Assembly (NCBI RefSeq): GCF_024139115.2
Contig: NC_085141.1
Coordinates: 178,882,994-178,946,993 of the forward strand
Direction of reading: 5' to 3'
DNA length: 64,000 nt
Source: Armigeres subalbatus
Taxonomy: Eukaryota; Arthropoda; Insecta; Diptera; Culicidae
Shown: piece after piece, positions 32,271-44,034 of the stretch
Layout: every line of letters begins with the position of its first letter
Numbering within the stretch: the stretch's first letter is position 1
Position numbers and translations under genes: made by a program
The notes under the pieces: generated by a model
What the model was told of the DNA's origin: nothing
The model's database searches: none
The model's input: only the letters and a program-made list of their open reading frames with translations

Positions 32271-33404
32271 GCATGATGTTAAGATGCCTTTCACCTGAAT
32301 CCGGAAAGTTACCTATCCGAGAAATCCCTGAAGTTAAGGCCTCCAGATCTACGCGCATAACCAATGATCTACAGGTCTGATTTGAACATGATTTGAATTT
32401 GATATGACGGGAATTATCGCCATGGACGAATTAGCGCATGACCCTAATTTCAGATCTCGTCGTTTCATGCATTTTCAAGTAATTTGGCATCAAAAACAAA
32501 AATCCGATTTTCGACTTTTCCTCTGCTCCTCCCCGAAGGAAAATTTTCATGGGTAAAAATTTCAAAACTTTGAGGAATTTTAGGCACCCATCATGTCCTA
32601 TTGAGCTCAAACTTTGCATCGGGTCATATTTTGGGGTAATGAAACTTGTGAGCAATGTCGTTTTTTAAAGTTCGATGACATTTTTTCCCATACATTCCAT
32701 TGGCACCCTAAACTGCTGCCAAATGGTTTTTCGTTAAAAATACCTACTTTTAATAAAATTTTCGTTAACTTCATACTGGTTCATGGCAATAGACAAATAC
32801 AACAACAACAAGTGCATTCATTTGATAAACAATTCGTTGACGTTGAACAACGTTACCCGAAGGTACTACACACCCAGTACCTTGGTGACCGTTATGAAAT
32901 CATGTAAGATTTAAAGCATGGGTTTTGGAGATTTATACATGAATCGACTCAAAAACCCTCCAGCAATTTGCCAACTTTATCGAAACTCAAGATTATTTAC
33001 GATAAACCATTGAAAATTTCAATTCTTGTTATACTCAGTAAAAACCAACCAATCCCGTTCATGCATTCCCAACACGGACATCAGAATTATGTAAGTTACA
33101 GGCCTAGTGGCCAACCGGGTATAAAAATAACCGCATTTCACACTCGCGCGTCATTCCTGTTGAAGAGCTGTAACTGCAGCCGACGTCCACACGTCTGTGC
33201 AGTGGACGTCCGCACGTCCCAAACTTGCTCTCCAAGCTTGAGATGCTCAGAGTTCGCCATCTACCAGCTTAAGGGAGATAAGGTGGACTTTACAACACTA
33301 TAATCGTCCCAATTGCATGCATGTAGGGATAGCGTAATGTAACATAAACACATTTTACTTATATTTTATATTTGTTTTCATTTTAGGGAGTTCAGTTAGT
33401 AGGG
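32271..33404. other. No recognised feature
   Basis: Short frames at 32614-32907 and 32968-33303 (+) show no recognisable domain. I call no gene. Confidence 0.35.
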
Positions 33405-33589
33405 AGATAGGGAATTAGTGCTGCCGTTGTTGAAGTTGGGGCCTATTGTAGGCATGCGCATGTAGGGGGACATACCTGTGGTACCCTACGGTACCGGCAA
33501 CGGGGTAGGGTACCACAGGTATGTCCCCCTACATGCGCATGCCTACAATAGGCCCCAACTTCAACAACGGCAGCACTAATTCCCTATCT
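33405..33589. repeat. Perfect palindrome, 85-bp arms and 15-nt loop
   Basis: 33405-33489 is the exact reverse complement of 33505-33589 along its whole length by base-by-base reading. The loop is GGTACCGGCAACGGG. The arm includes ACATACCTGTGGTACCCTAC and GGCATGCGCATG. Full identity means it arose recently or is being homogenised. Confidence 0.95.
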
Positions 33590-34255
33590 GCTGGTGGATA
33601 GCCGGGTAGGCTGACCGCATTATTTGACACATGGGCGTTGGTCTGAATCGGCGCAGCTTTCGATAACCGGGGAACATGGCCGAGGGGGGGGGTTGGTTGG
33701 CCACGGAGACGGTCTTTCTAAGAAAACCGGAGAGACTGGATCCCGGTTCCGTTGAGGCTTTATTCCGAATTTGTCGGGCTTGATCACGGCGCCGGTGGAA
33801 AATAGCCGGTTAGACTGACAACGTAGCCAACCTGGCTTCTTCCCGGATTTCCTGAATGGGTAGCCGGCGAGGCTCCAGCGTTGGACACTTTAACGAGAGT
33901 CTTGAATGACGAAGAACGGTGACCGAACACTGTCCACTTATCGTTATTTTTTTGTATTTCCCCGGTGGTTAACGCCGTTCCGCATGGCAACTTTCACAGC
34001 CCATCTCTTCTTCGGTGTTACGTGCTCGGCTGTCTAACAACGACTCCCCTTTCCATCGATAATCTCGTCTTCGTCTCCCCATATTCGTTGCTTCGGCTGC
34101 GGATATTACGTTGCCTTTTCGCTCGTTTCGCTCCATGGGCGAAAATCAGGGAAGGGGATAGGACGCTGAGTACACTCTTATAAAAACCGGCAAAATGCCT
34201 TAATATTGTTTTCTATGAGCTATATGCAAGTGTGTCGATTCCTATGTTGTTACCA
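33590..34255. other. Unassigned GC-richer segment
   Basis: TAGCCGGGTAGGCTGAC, TAGCCGGTTAGACTGAC and TAGCCGGCGAGGCTCC recur at about 33600, 33799 and 33855, hinting at a diverged internal duplication. It could be LTR or leader sequence of an unidentified retroelement; no coding domain is visible. Confidence 0.4.
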
Positions 34256-34256
34256 C

Positions 34257-35098
34257 TTACACGGAAGAAATAAACTACCCAATAGTGAGTTTTATTCACC
34301 CAACCCCGAACATCCGTACGGGAAGCCAAAATTGAGTAAGTAGGGTCGAAGTAGTGCACGCGCCCGAGCGGTTAGTTTTCTGGAAAACAGTCATCACAAT
34401 TTGAAAAATAAAACACTTGAACAATTCTGATGTGACTTGCTAACTCCAAGTCCAAAATCCGACTCTCCTCTTTATTTACAAAAACGTTATTTATAATTAC
34501 TGGCTATTGTTTACAATTTTTCTCTCATTTTCAATAATGTTGCAGAATGTTGCATGCTACCTACATTTACTCTCATGTGACATTCTGCTCCGAGAGCATT
34601 CGTACTCTCTAAATAAACAATTATTTAACAGTTGAGTCAGCTACTATTTCTAGGCCAGCTTATTCGCCAAGTTTTGCTTATACTTAAATATCCGTTGTTT
34701 ATTTTCAACAGCGGTTGCTATTTGATAAACATAAATGGACAGGTTCCAACCTGTCCAATCTTTCCTTTTGTTCGTTTATATGACATACTTTAAATATAGA
34801 AGAAAAATGATGATTATTGCATGGCGTTTAGGGTCGCTACAGTAGTTTGCCTTTACTCCCATGTTGAAAAAGTACCCAACGGAAAATTTATTGACCCAAA
34901 TTTAAGTTTAATTCACTCAATTTCGACCTCAGGTAATAAAACTCAACACTGGCTTCCCGTATTGAACTGGCGTTGTTGGATTGTTTGGCTCTTTTGTTTT
35001 TGACAACAAAAGAAAGTGTGGATGAAAGAGAAGAGAAAAAATAACTCAAAAGTAAGTTTAAAAATACTCAATTTTGGGTACTTTTTTTCTTCCGTGTA
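34257..35098. mobile_element. MITE-like element with TTACACGGAAGAAA termini (about 840 bp)
   Basis: Left end TTACACGGAAGAAATAAACTACCCA and right end TTGGGTACTTTTTTTCTTCCGTGTA are inverted copies of about 25 bp. Near-terminal words (CTCAATTTTGG, AAAATTGAGTAAG) are also inverted. No transposase frame. Confidence 0.65.
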
Positions 35099-35229
35099 CG
35101 GTAACAGAGCTCACGGTGAGTGGACTTGGAGAACAGGAATGGAGAACGGGCAGTACGACTGGGTCGGTACCGTCGGTACATCTGTAGCTGAATCTGTATC
35201 ATTTTCGCGGCAAGTTATAGAGTAGCTGT

Positions 35230-36640
35230 CGGCGACATCAGCAGCACTTAAGTAAAAATTTCTCGCATGGTTTTGCTGCAGTTAGTAATTGAAAATACAC
35301 AGTACAGAAAATGAATCGGTTCTTTTCAGTACCACCATTTTATACAAGGGAAAATCAGAATCGCTAGGCAACAACAGAAATTTGAACCGTTTGTTTTAGA
35401 AACTGCATATGTGACATTTTTTTCAAACTGGAAGTGCCCCAGGATATTGAGTTTTGCCAAAAACTATTGAGCTGTATCGAAGAAATCAAAAGATTCGGTG
35501 TCAGTTTGTTTAAAAATAGTTTTTTGTTGTTTACTCGGAATTGTGAAAAATGGATATATTCAGTTTCTCAAACAAATGATTCAATTGCCTTCGCCAGCGG
35601 AATCAGAAGCGCATCGGAGGGAGTCGCTGCCCAAAAATATTCGCATGGATGGCATCAGTAGCAGTCAACCAACTAAAATCATTGAGAAAAGATTTTACTT
35701 GACTGTTTCTGATGTCATAAATTCAAATATTTTTTGCAGGGTCTTTCTCTGACGCGCGCTAGTGATTTTGCTACCGACGGAAACTTTCTGCCGTCACCAA
35801 GCGATTATATTCACTAACAGCAACAAAATCAAATCAGAAAAAAATCACTTGACTGCTACTGATGCCATCCAAGCGATTAATTGTTTGCAGCAGCGTCTCC
35901 CTACGATGCGCGCTCATGGTTCTACTAGGGACGGCAACTTTCTGCTGTTTCCAAGCGATTGATGTGCACTTTGAAAAAAGGTCGTCTCGGCTCAACTTTC
36001 CCTTGTACAGAATGGTGGTCCGGAAAAGAACCGATTCATTTTATTTCTAATAATGCGCGTTTCGAATCGCTATCACCAATTACTAAATAGTTTGGATTCG
36101 CAAATTTTCTTGTCCCAGTGGTCCCAGCATCGGCATCGCCGGAGTTGCTGCAGGAAATTTCATAACCACCGATAGCGTGGTTCGTATAGTTGTCATTGTC
36201 AGCAGCAGCAACACTCAAGTAAAATTTTCTCGCAGTTTTGCTACGATGGCGTCTGTGGTGGTTCTGGCAGCAACGCGGTGGAATGCATTTCTGCGACGAT
36301 GTTGTCCATCTATTGGCAATAATCAGTAGAAGCAGCTCTCAAGTCACAGTTTTCCTGCAAATTCAAACTATTGAGTAGTTGCTGATAGTGTTTTGCAATG
36401 CGCATGCGGTAATAATTCGGTTCTTTTCAGGACCACCATTCTATACAAAGGAAGGTTTAGTCGGAAGGAAGGAAGGATGGCGCTGCAAAAATCCATTCAC
36501 ATGGATGGTATCAGCAGCAGTCAAGTGAAATGTTCTCTCAAGATTCTGATTTGGTTTTGTTGCTGTTTGTGATTGGGAAGGCCCATTATCGAAAATGAAT
36601 CGGTTTTTTTTTCAAGATTATCTTTTTATACAAAAGAAAA
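35230..36640. repeat. Cluster of foldback-type repeats with AAAATGAATCGGTTCTTTTC ends
   Basis: AAAATGAATCGGTTCTTTTCAG...CCACCATTTTATACAAGGGAAA at 35308-35354 is the inverted copy of 35996-36047. Further copies of the terminus lie at 36415-36450 and 36590-36640. Between them a TCAGCAGCAGTCAAGT-(A/G)AAA-TTTTCTC motif recurs at least four times. Confidence 0.65.
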
Positions 36641-36800
36641 CTGATCTGAGGAGAATTTTCTGCAAAGTACAAAACACAATCGTTTAGTGAACAGCAGACA
36701 AGTTAATAGCAACGATGACCTTACGTTGTCCAGCGTTTACTTTGCGGTCGTGTCTTGTATACAACCCTTCTGATTTTTAAGCCAATTGATTCGGTTTTAA

Positions 36801-37107
36801 GGACAAGCCTTCCGAAAACTGAATGCACTCGCGTTTTCAAGGGCACCCGATTCAAAATGGAAACCACGTATAACTGACATTTTTATTATTCCACGCATGC
36901 GATGCAGCTAAGCTGAAATAATAAAAAAAAGACAGGAACACCGTCTTCGACCAGAGGTCGTACAGACTTGAACATTTAATACCTAGACAACGGACAGGAC
37001 ACATAACACCCACTGGACAAAATGACAGTTGTGTATGGCTTCCGTTTTGAATGAGGTGCCCTTGAAAACGCAAGTGCATTACGTTTTGGATTCCGCGAGG
37101 CTTGTCC
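36801..37107. mobile_element. MITE with about 80-bp inverted termini
   Basis: GGACAAGCCTTCCGAAAAC...GCACTCGCGTTTTCAAGGGCACC...AACTGACA pairs with TGACAGTTGTG...GGTGCCCTTGAAAACGCAAGTGC...GGCTTGTCC with several mismatches. The interior holds an AATAATAAAAA-rich segment. Confidence 0.75.
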
Positions 37108-37210
37108 TTTTTTCAAATGGGTAACGTAACGATTAAAAAAACCTCTCCCCTATGTCACAATAAGTAACGATTGCTCAACCCACTCCACCCTTCCCATTAA
37201 TGCCTTACGT

Positions 37211-37222
37211 AATTTGTGTACA
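37211..37222. other. Target site duplication AATTTGTGTACA, left copy
   Basis: The same 12 bases occur at 37433-37444, directly after the SINE. Confidence 0.88.
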
Positions 37223-37432
37223 GAGTAAGACCATGCTGAGGGTGGCTGGGGTCGATTTCCGGCGCCAGTCTAGGCAATCTCTCGACTTCCCTGGTGTTAG
37301 CCTCATGATATACGAATGCAAAAATGGTAACTTGGCTTAGAAATCTCGCAGTTAATAACTGTGGAAGTGCTTAATGAACACTAAGCTGCGAGGCGGCTCT
37401 GTCCCAGTGGGGGATGTAATGCCAATAAGAAG
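37223..37432 (+). mobile_element. 5'-truncated Feilai-like SINE
   Basis: It starts GAGTAAGACCATGCTGAGGG, contains GGTCGATTTCCGGCGCC and TTAATAACTGTGGAAGTGC, and ends CCAATAAGAAG. The perfect 12-bp duplication gives both edges. The A-box region is missing, as expected for incomplete reverse transcription. Confidence 0.88.
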
Positions 37433-37444
37433 AATTTGTGTACA

Positions 37445-40060
37445 AAGATTACGTTCCTTTTCGAGGCGTTTTTCCTGCATAATCATTTCCTGTGAATTTT
37501 GTCTGTTCCGCACCGGAGTGCCTCGCTCCAGCTCTAGTGGTGTTGCAACAATCTCGCCCATGCTACATTCTTCTAAATACTATGAAATATTTATTTTATT
37601 TGATTGTATTTAAAATATTTCAGTTGTTTTATTTTTGTCACTTAGCATGGCACAAGCTTGGGTGGGGCATTTTGAATAATTCTCCTCTATGTATTGTGGA
37701 GAAAAAGAAAATATCTAGACCAACAATTAAAAAAGGGCGTAACAGCACAAAACTTATCCTTTCTAGTTCTAGTCTACATGTATTTGTGTAAACGAGTAAC
37801 CGAAAAGAATAAATTTAGGTTGTTGCACCCTTTTCGAATGTTGGTCTAGATATCCTACGAACGGGAAGCTCGGCAATGGCATCCTGTGTGCGCCCTGACC
37901 TCATCACACGCTCGTAGCCATATAAATATAGAAAAGCTTCTTTCGTCTCCATGTCCGGGCGGGAGGAACTGTCGGTCGACCCGTGACGACGCGCAGTGAC
38001 TGGCTTTTCGCTCCCACGAACTGATGGGGCCGCTTTGTTGTTGAATGTCTTCCCTTCTTTGCTTTAATGTGCCAGCAGCACGAGAAGAAGAAATGCCTAT
38101 CGATATGAAGCCATTACAAAGGAGCCAGAGCGTGTAACGAGGTCTGTTTGTTCGTGCCCGACAGCCAAGGAGCAGCGTGTTGAATCGCAGTAATGAGTGT
38201 GTGCTCGATTCCGTTGTGGAGTGCGAAGCTCGGGAATTGAACGATTATTAAGTTTTGAATATTTTAGGTTCATCAATTCAGAGCAGTTTTGACGACGGTT
38301 GGAGAAAGATTACTATGGGTTTAATCGAAATGAAAATATGAGGACGTAAAGTGCGATATCAAACGACATTGAGCAATATATTTGTTAATGAACGCAGATA
38401 TAAAATCGATATTTGAACTGTAGATAACATATACATCATCTAATTCTGACAATTATTTTTGATCTAAAGCTTTTTACAATGCTGGATTTTTTATGACCAT
38501 GTAAAAAAATATTATTTTCAAATCTTAGAGAATTGATTGCCGAAATATTTTTTGAAGGGCCGAATTTGGTTAGTATAAAAAACTGCTTTCTCCTTTTTAG
38601 TAACTCATTACGAAACCTCAGTTTCGTTTTAAGTTGCTAGATATCATTTTATTCCAATTTAAATGAACATTAAAGCCAACAATCATAAAAAATATGTGCT
38701 CTCATTATCACCATGGTTTCTCCACCACCCAACAGTGTGAACAAGAAGCTCATTGCCATCACCATAATCTCTACTCGCTCATACTCAATTGGCAGAACTT
38801 CCAACCACACTTCACTCTCAGTCAGTGCCGCTGAAGTGAAGTGCTGGGACAACTGTGAATGAACCCACCATCGATTTACACCCAGCCAGCCAGAGTACGA
38901 GTAGGTATAAGGTGCCTAACTGCAGAGCATGGCCTGAACCTACGTTCGCGGCGGTCGTAAAAAAGTTATCAACGCTTTGGCCCACACAAAAGGAAGTCTG
39001 CTATGCAGTTTCCGAGAGCGTAGAAGGCGATAATAACAAATGGCTTTCCGTTGCAATGACTTCCACTCCTCCCACCTGACTGCCTAACCGTCCCGCACTC
39101 CACTGACTGCACTGATTGTGGTTTGCCAAAATTTCCACAAAGCTTCCATTGCTCGATGGATCGTGGTGTTTGTTTGGAGGATTTTTTTTCATCTGTTGTT
39201 CAACATCGTGTTGTTGTTCAGGCGACCGATAAACATGTTCCTTCTTCCGTTCCGTGTGGCAATTTTGGTAACCGCGCTGTCGCTAATAAAATCGAAGCCC
39301 GACCTAGAATCGAAACGGTTCCAGGATACTGCGAGTCAGATGTTCACAAATCTGCGTTTAGGGAAATTTGTTCTGGAGAACGGACTACAATGTTAAAATT
39401 GTAGTCCGTTCGCCAAGACGATAAAAAAATAAAATATCTCTTGAACGATATTGATGTACAATGAAATTTGATTAAATTTCGGAACGACGCATCTTAAAAC
39501 TTTTTTATTGTGAAAACTGTTCCCATTTCCATCTCACTGTCAAAAATGCATCTCATCTCAATACAAAGAAGTAAATTTCGTCGGTTCTTTTTACGGACAT
39601 GTCACTGCTGAAAAAATACAAAAATAAGAAACAATCTTTATTTTTAACTGGATGCATATGGGAGATGAGTTGAAGAACAGAAACAGTTACCATATAATCA
39701 TAAAACATTTTGATTGCAGCAATTTAACAAGCACTACTTAATTATTTATGATTGTTCTCCAAGTAGAGTACTTTCAACCGTTACCAAAAATAATTAAAAT
39801 GATGTGATGAAACTTTGTTGATACTATGACTAGTTCTAAAAGAGATTTATGCGTCTATTATGATTAAATTTGCCAAAACGTAATTCACAAAGAACGAATT
39901 TACTATTTAATATAATTTACTTTGGGAATCATAATCAAGAGAACGTGCAATGTTTGGCTATAAACATCTTTTTGATTTAACAGAGATTGTTGATTTTAAC
40001 GACACTATGATAAGCCTTCATTTAGTTCAAACCATAAAAGTAGTCGCATGGGATACGTAC
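37445..40060. other. Unassigned, with a likely MITE remnant at about 39505-39700
   Basis: No coding domain recognised. 39515-39545 (GTTCCCATTTCCATCTCACTG) and 39555-39700 resemble the MITE family at 14447-14663. Overlapping 92-93-codon frames at 39118-39404 in two frames of the same strand are not convincing genes. 37850-38240 is richer in GC and unique-looking. Confidence 0.35.
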
Positions 40061-40063
40061 CTA

Positions 40064-40281
40064 TAGGTTAACGATGGTATTTTGGACATCTGAATATATT
40101 TTGGACTTTTGGCTATATTTTCTTTAATTTGTTACATAAACATGGTAAGAAATGTGATTATGAAAGAGGCTGAACAGACACATGGTTACTATTTATTTGA
40201 AGAAGTCTAAGTAGAAAAACACGCAAAATATAGCCAAAAGTCCAAAATATATCCAGATGCCCAAAATACATCATTTACCCT
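40064..40281. mobile_element. Small MITE with about 55-bp inverted termini
   Basis: TATTTTGGACATCTGAATAT...GGACTTTTGGCTATATTTT (about 40079-40122) pairs with AAAATATAGCCAAAAGTCC...GGGCATC... (about 40228-40272) with few mismatches; weaker pairing extends to the stated ends. Confidence 0.75.
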
Positions 40282-40891
40282 AAACAATACATTCGAAATT
40301 TTAGTAGAAGCAAAAGGCGATTGGAAGATTGGGGAATACTGCTATATTGCGTCGTCGATGTTTCATAAAAAAAAAACGTCGCTTCTGTCCCGGTGATTCA
40401 AGCCCAGAAGTTAGCCATTGAATGCTGCGGCGACGTTCTCACTTGGGTAGCTTTTACATTGGGTGGGTATTTTGCAGTAACGGTTCGCCGTTCCGCAATG
40501 AAGAAAAAGCAACGGTTCAGATCGCGGGACTCGGCTGGGCTGACGATAACGATTAATGTCCTTGACATTTTTATTGAGGTCATTATTGAGTTCGTTCCCC
40601 ATTGAGACATTCCACGGGCAGCATGAGGAAGCAATAAAGCGGTCATGAAGGGGCATGTATTGTTGAAAGTTCCGGAGTCGTTGTGGGTAAATTTGCAGGC
40701 TGCCATTGGCAGCGAGTATATTTAGAAAAGATTGATGTTGTGGCATTGTAAGTCTATAATGCAGGAAACATGCAAACGCACAAAAGTAAACGAGAAATTG
40801 ATTATTGCGAAACATTGTATCGTTTAATGTCGTCCGACCATTTCCATCGTAATCTTCCTAATGAGTTTTTTTATTTTCGATCTCATTACAG

Positions 40892-41310
40892 TTCCAATGA
40901 AAGTGAAAAAGACCGATTTACCGGTGCTGCCCCAGGAAAGTGAAGTGCTACCAGCATTGGACGACGCCGACGCAGACAACTCCGAAGATGACGACGACGA
41001 GGACGACATCGATGATGACGAAGACGAGGACATGCTAGGAGATGAGCCAATCGAAAGCGACGATGATGAGTATGACTCCGAGGAGGATTTCGACGCCGAC
41101 AAGGAACCTGATACCGGATCGGCAGCCTGGGATAGCTTCAGCACACCCATGCCGCTGTTCGCCAAAGACAAGAAGGACACCTACACAACGACTGCTTCGA
41201 GCACCACCGAGAAGCAAACCGAAATTCCAACAACTCCAATAACCGCCATTCCGACCCCGGATCCATACTTCACCCATTTCGATCCACGCTACGAGCACCA
41301 GAGCTTCAAG
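40892..41310 (+). CDS. Appl: Appl, visible exon 1: acidic region and start of E2
   Basis: This begins the visible part of an amyloid-precursor-protein-like gene (Drosophila Appl, vertebrate APP). APP-family proteins are type I membrane proteins that bind heparan sulfate and act at neurites and synapses. The exon opens after TCTCATTACAG with phase 1 (two leading bases TT), so an ATG at 40861 in the same frame is not the start. It encodes about 50 mostly Asp/Glu residues (DDADADNSEDDDDEDDIDDD and on), a Thr-rich linker, then DPYFTHFDPRYEHQSFK, the start of E2. The donor is AAG|GTTTGT at 41311. The E1 exons are not visible upstream in the window, so the preceding intron must exceed the distance I can see, or they lie far upstream. 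Confidence 0.93.
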
Positions 41311-41371
41311 GTTTGTAGGATTAGTTCGTTCTAATATATACTGTTCGTAGAGTTTGCACGCTGAATTTCAG

Positions 41372-41524
41372 GAAGCGCAACAACGGCTTGAGGAAAGCCA
41401 CCGCGAGAAGGTGACCCGAGTGATGAAAGATTGGTCCGACCTCGAAGAGAAGTACCAGGACATGCGGCTCGCCGACCCCAAAACTGCCCAGACCTTCAAG
41501 CAGCGAATGACCGCGCGGTTCCAG
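41372..41524 (+). CDS. Appl: Appl, visible exon 2: E2 domain
   Basis: 51 codons between CTGAATTTCAG and CAG|GTAACT, phase 0 at both ends. EAQQRLEESHREKVTRVMKD and WSDLEEKYQDMRLADPK are hallmark E2 helices; the family consensus here is a helix repeat that begins with AQ.RLE..HR..M..VM..W. The intron before it is only 61 bp. Confidence 0.95.
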
Positions 41525-41737
41525 GTAACTAAAGACCTTCATTCTGATGCAAAATCATGTCATAGATTTTCCAAAACCTTACACCCGTCCGTAGTTGAAA
41601 TTTATCCCTAAGTAGTTGAATGCACTAGTTTGTAGCAACCGGAATGATAGAAATAGTTACTTGAAAACATTGACATGAGTTTCAACAGTTGTAATGAACG
41701 TCCGAATGTATTTGTAACCTTTTAGACTTCTGTGCAG

Positions 41738-41875
41738 GCACTGGAAGAGGAAGGCAACTCCGAGAAGCATCAACTGGCAGCGATGCATCAACAGCGAGTT
41801 CTAGCCCATATCAATCAGCGCAAGCGGGAAGCGATGACGTGCTACACCCAGGCTCTCACCGAACAGCCACCGAAT
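41738..41875 (+). CDS. Appl: Appl, visible exon 3: E2 domain
   Basis: 46 codons, acceptor CTTCTGTGCAG, donor AAT|GTAAAA. ALEEEGNSEKHQLAAMHQQR followed by VLAHINQRKREAMTCYTQAL matches the E2 helix with the VLAHINQRKR block. Phase 0 on both sides. The intron before it is 213 bp. Confidence 0.95.
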
Positions 41876-41934
41876 GTAAAACCTTCTCTCAACCTAAATG
41901 TTATCGTTTCTTATTTAACATTTCAATCTTCTAG

Positions 41935-42668
41935 TCTCATCGTGTCGAAAAATGTCTGCAGAAGCTCTTGCGTGCCCTTCACAAGGATCGGGCTCATGCT
42001 TTGTCTCACTACCGTCATCTGTTGGGCTCCGGAGGGGCTGGTGGACTGGAAGCAGCAGCCTCTGAACGACCGCGAACTCTCGAGCGTCTCGTTGACATTG
42101 ATCGTGCCGTCAACCAATCCATGTCGATGCTGAAGCGTTATCCGGAACTTTCCAACAAACTGTCGCAACTTATGGATGATTACATCCAAGCGCTACGCTC
42201 CAAAGATGAAACTCCCGGATCTATGCTGGCTATGACAGAGGATGCCGAATCAGCCATCCTGGACAAGTACCGCATGGAGATCGAACGCAAAGTCAGCGAG
42301 AAAGAACGCCAACGGCTAGCTGAAAAGCAACGTAAGGAGCAGCGTGCACAAGAACGAGAGAAGATTCGCGAAGAAAAATTGCGCTTGGAGGCCAAGAAAA
42401 TGGAAGCTGCCTACAAACAGCAACAGCAGCAAATCCAGCAGCAGCAACCCCCTCCACAGCAGCAACAACAACAACAGCAGCAGCAGCAACAACAGCTTCA
42501 GCAACCAATTCCACAGCAGCCGCAACAGCAACTGCCACCACAACAGCAACCGCAAGTGCAAACGCAGATCCCAGTATCCGAACAGCCACAAACCCAAAAG
42601 CAAACCGAATTGGAAACTGTCAAAGACACGGAAGCTACCAGGGACTACACCGAGGAGGCTACTATCTC
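41935..42668 (+). CDS. Appl: Appl, visible exon 4: end of E2, coiled and Gln-rich segment
   Basis: The exon opens after CAATCTTCTAG with SHRVEKCLQKLLRALHKDRA, the last conserved E2 helices, and RYPELSNKLSQLMDDYIQAL. About 60 residues of highly charged Arg/Glu/Lys helix follow (RMEIERKVSEKERQRLAEKQ and on), then a Gln-rich stretch at about 42417-42560 with runs of up to 11 Gln encoded by mixed CAG/CAA codons. The donor is CTC|GTACGT at 42669, leaving phase 2. If this donor were skipped, the frame would add eight residues and stop at 42694-42696, which would give a secreted truncated protein. The Gln run may vary in length between individuals. Confidence 0.93.
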
Positions 42669-42727
42669 GTACGTACAATGCGATCAGTACCAATGAATAA
42701 TAATTAAAGGAGAGTTCGTATTTTCAG

Positions 42728-42875
42728 TAACAGTCCACAGTCCACCGCTCTACCGACGGTCGATGATGAGGCAGTGCAGCGTGCCGTCGAGGAAGTAGCT
42801 GCCGCGGTTGCGCACCAAGAGGCGGAACCCAGGATGCAGCACATACTGGCCCACGATAATGGGCACAGCGAACCG
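42728..42875 (+). CDS. Appl: Appl, visible exon 5: juxtamembrane region
   Basis: 148 bp between GTATTTTCAG and CCG|GTGAGT. It completes a split Ser codon and encodes SNSPQSTALPTVDDEAVQRA followed by VEEVAAAVAHQEAEPRMQHI. No known domain; its position between E2 and the membrane makes it likely to contain the ectodomain cleavage region. It is followed by a 6.68-kb intron. Confidence 0.88.
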
Positions 42876-42913
42876 GTGAGTAAAATTTGCAAGCTTCGCA
42901 CTATGAGGATTAT

Positions 42914-43051
42914 AGAGGAACGGTTCGGCACTTCATCACATAGCTCCTACAAGAAGCAAACTAGAAGCGACTAGATTGGTGCTGTATTTCTTTGTTTTGC
43001 GATGAGATGAATATATGTTCAGTGAGATGGAAAACGGAACAGTTCCCCTAT
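42914..43051. mobile_element. MITE of the AGGGGAAC family
   Basis: GAGGAACGGTTCGGCACTTCATC at the left and GGAACAGTTCCCC at the right are inverted. TATA flanks both ends (42909-42913 region and 43050-43053), a likely target duplication. Related copies at 14447-14663 and 39505-39700. Confidence 0.65.
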
Positions 43052-43560
43052 AATGTAAAAATTTGGAGCCAGCTTTCGATCCTTGTAATTTTAACACAAT
43101 GTGACTCTGTGATATCGCTATTCATTTAGTTCTTATCGCCGATCTCTGTTGTTCATGTTTCGGACAAAGTATGTTTCCCGAAATAACGACGTTCTAGATG
43201 ACCCTGTGTCCTGTGAATAAAAAAACGTTTATAGCGGAAGTAAACTCTATAACGAGTTACCTCTGGAGTGTAGATCATCTACAAGTCTTATGTGTTTCAA
43301 GCTGCAATTAAGAAAACTGTTAAATACAACCATCCAAAAATACATTTATTAGTACAGTTGCTCATGGTAAATTATAAATAAAGTGCCACCTTACGGCCAT
43401 TCACTTGTTCTGCATATGTTCTTTTTTAGTCATCAGCCCTGCTTTTCCCTAAGTTTGGTGTTTTAAGATGAAAAAAACCATAAATAAAAAAAATCCTCCC
43501 TTAGTCGCAGCCGAAGCCCACAACCGCTCGCCTCCCACAGCTCGTCATGAATAGTTCTCT

Positions 43561-43830
43561 TTTAGTTAAGACACAGAGAAACAGACGTCTTACTTAGAAC
43601 AAAATGCAATCAATATCATCGTCACGGAAACATTGCTGCCCAATGCTAAAATCACTGTGTGTGGCCAAGCGGCAACCAGATGGCGGTAGTGCGCAAACGT
43701 TAAACACAAGCAAATTCGATGGAAGCGCCATCGGTGGCCGATTGACCACCTACAAAAAATAAATCAACCGTTAAAAAGGTGAACGATGTAACATGTGTTG
43801 AGTGAGACGTCTGTTTCTCTATGGTTAAGA
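43561..43830. mobile_element. MITE with AGAGAAACAGACGTCT termini
   Basis: TTAGTTAAGACACAGAGAAACAGACGTCTTAC at the left end is inverted at the right end (GTGAGACGTCTGTTTCTCTATGGTTAAGA) with few mismatches. No coding. Confidence 0.7.
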
Positions 43831-44034
43831 TAAATTAGCGCAAATGTAAAGTGATAGAAAATATTTATAATTTTCAAAGAGATACATATCTCACTAGACG
43901 AAAGAAAGAAGATAAGAAGAGGCGGTTTTATACGTTTGGGAGAAGTAATTATAAAGAACTCCACTTCCAGTGACTTTTGCCTGCTCCAAATATTAAACAA
44001 AAATATATATAAATGATATACGACATAGTTTTTT

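Noticed and set aside
39118..39404. Two overlapping frames of 92 and 93 codons
   Set aside because: Same strand, different frames, no domain or codon signal to choose either.
40398..40815. Antisense frames of 102 and 134 codons before the first visible Appl exon
   Set aside because: They overlap each other in different frames, lack any domain, and sit in probable intron.
40861..40863. ATG as start of the Appl frame
   Set aside because: It lies in the polypyrimidine tract upstream of a good acceptor (TCTCATTACAG); the exon begins at 40892 in phase 1.
42293..42693. Leu/Val-rich frames on the - strand (98-125 codons)
   Set aside because: They are the antisense shadow of the Gln-rich Appl exon.
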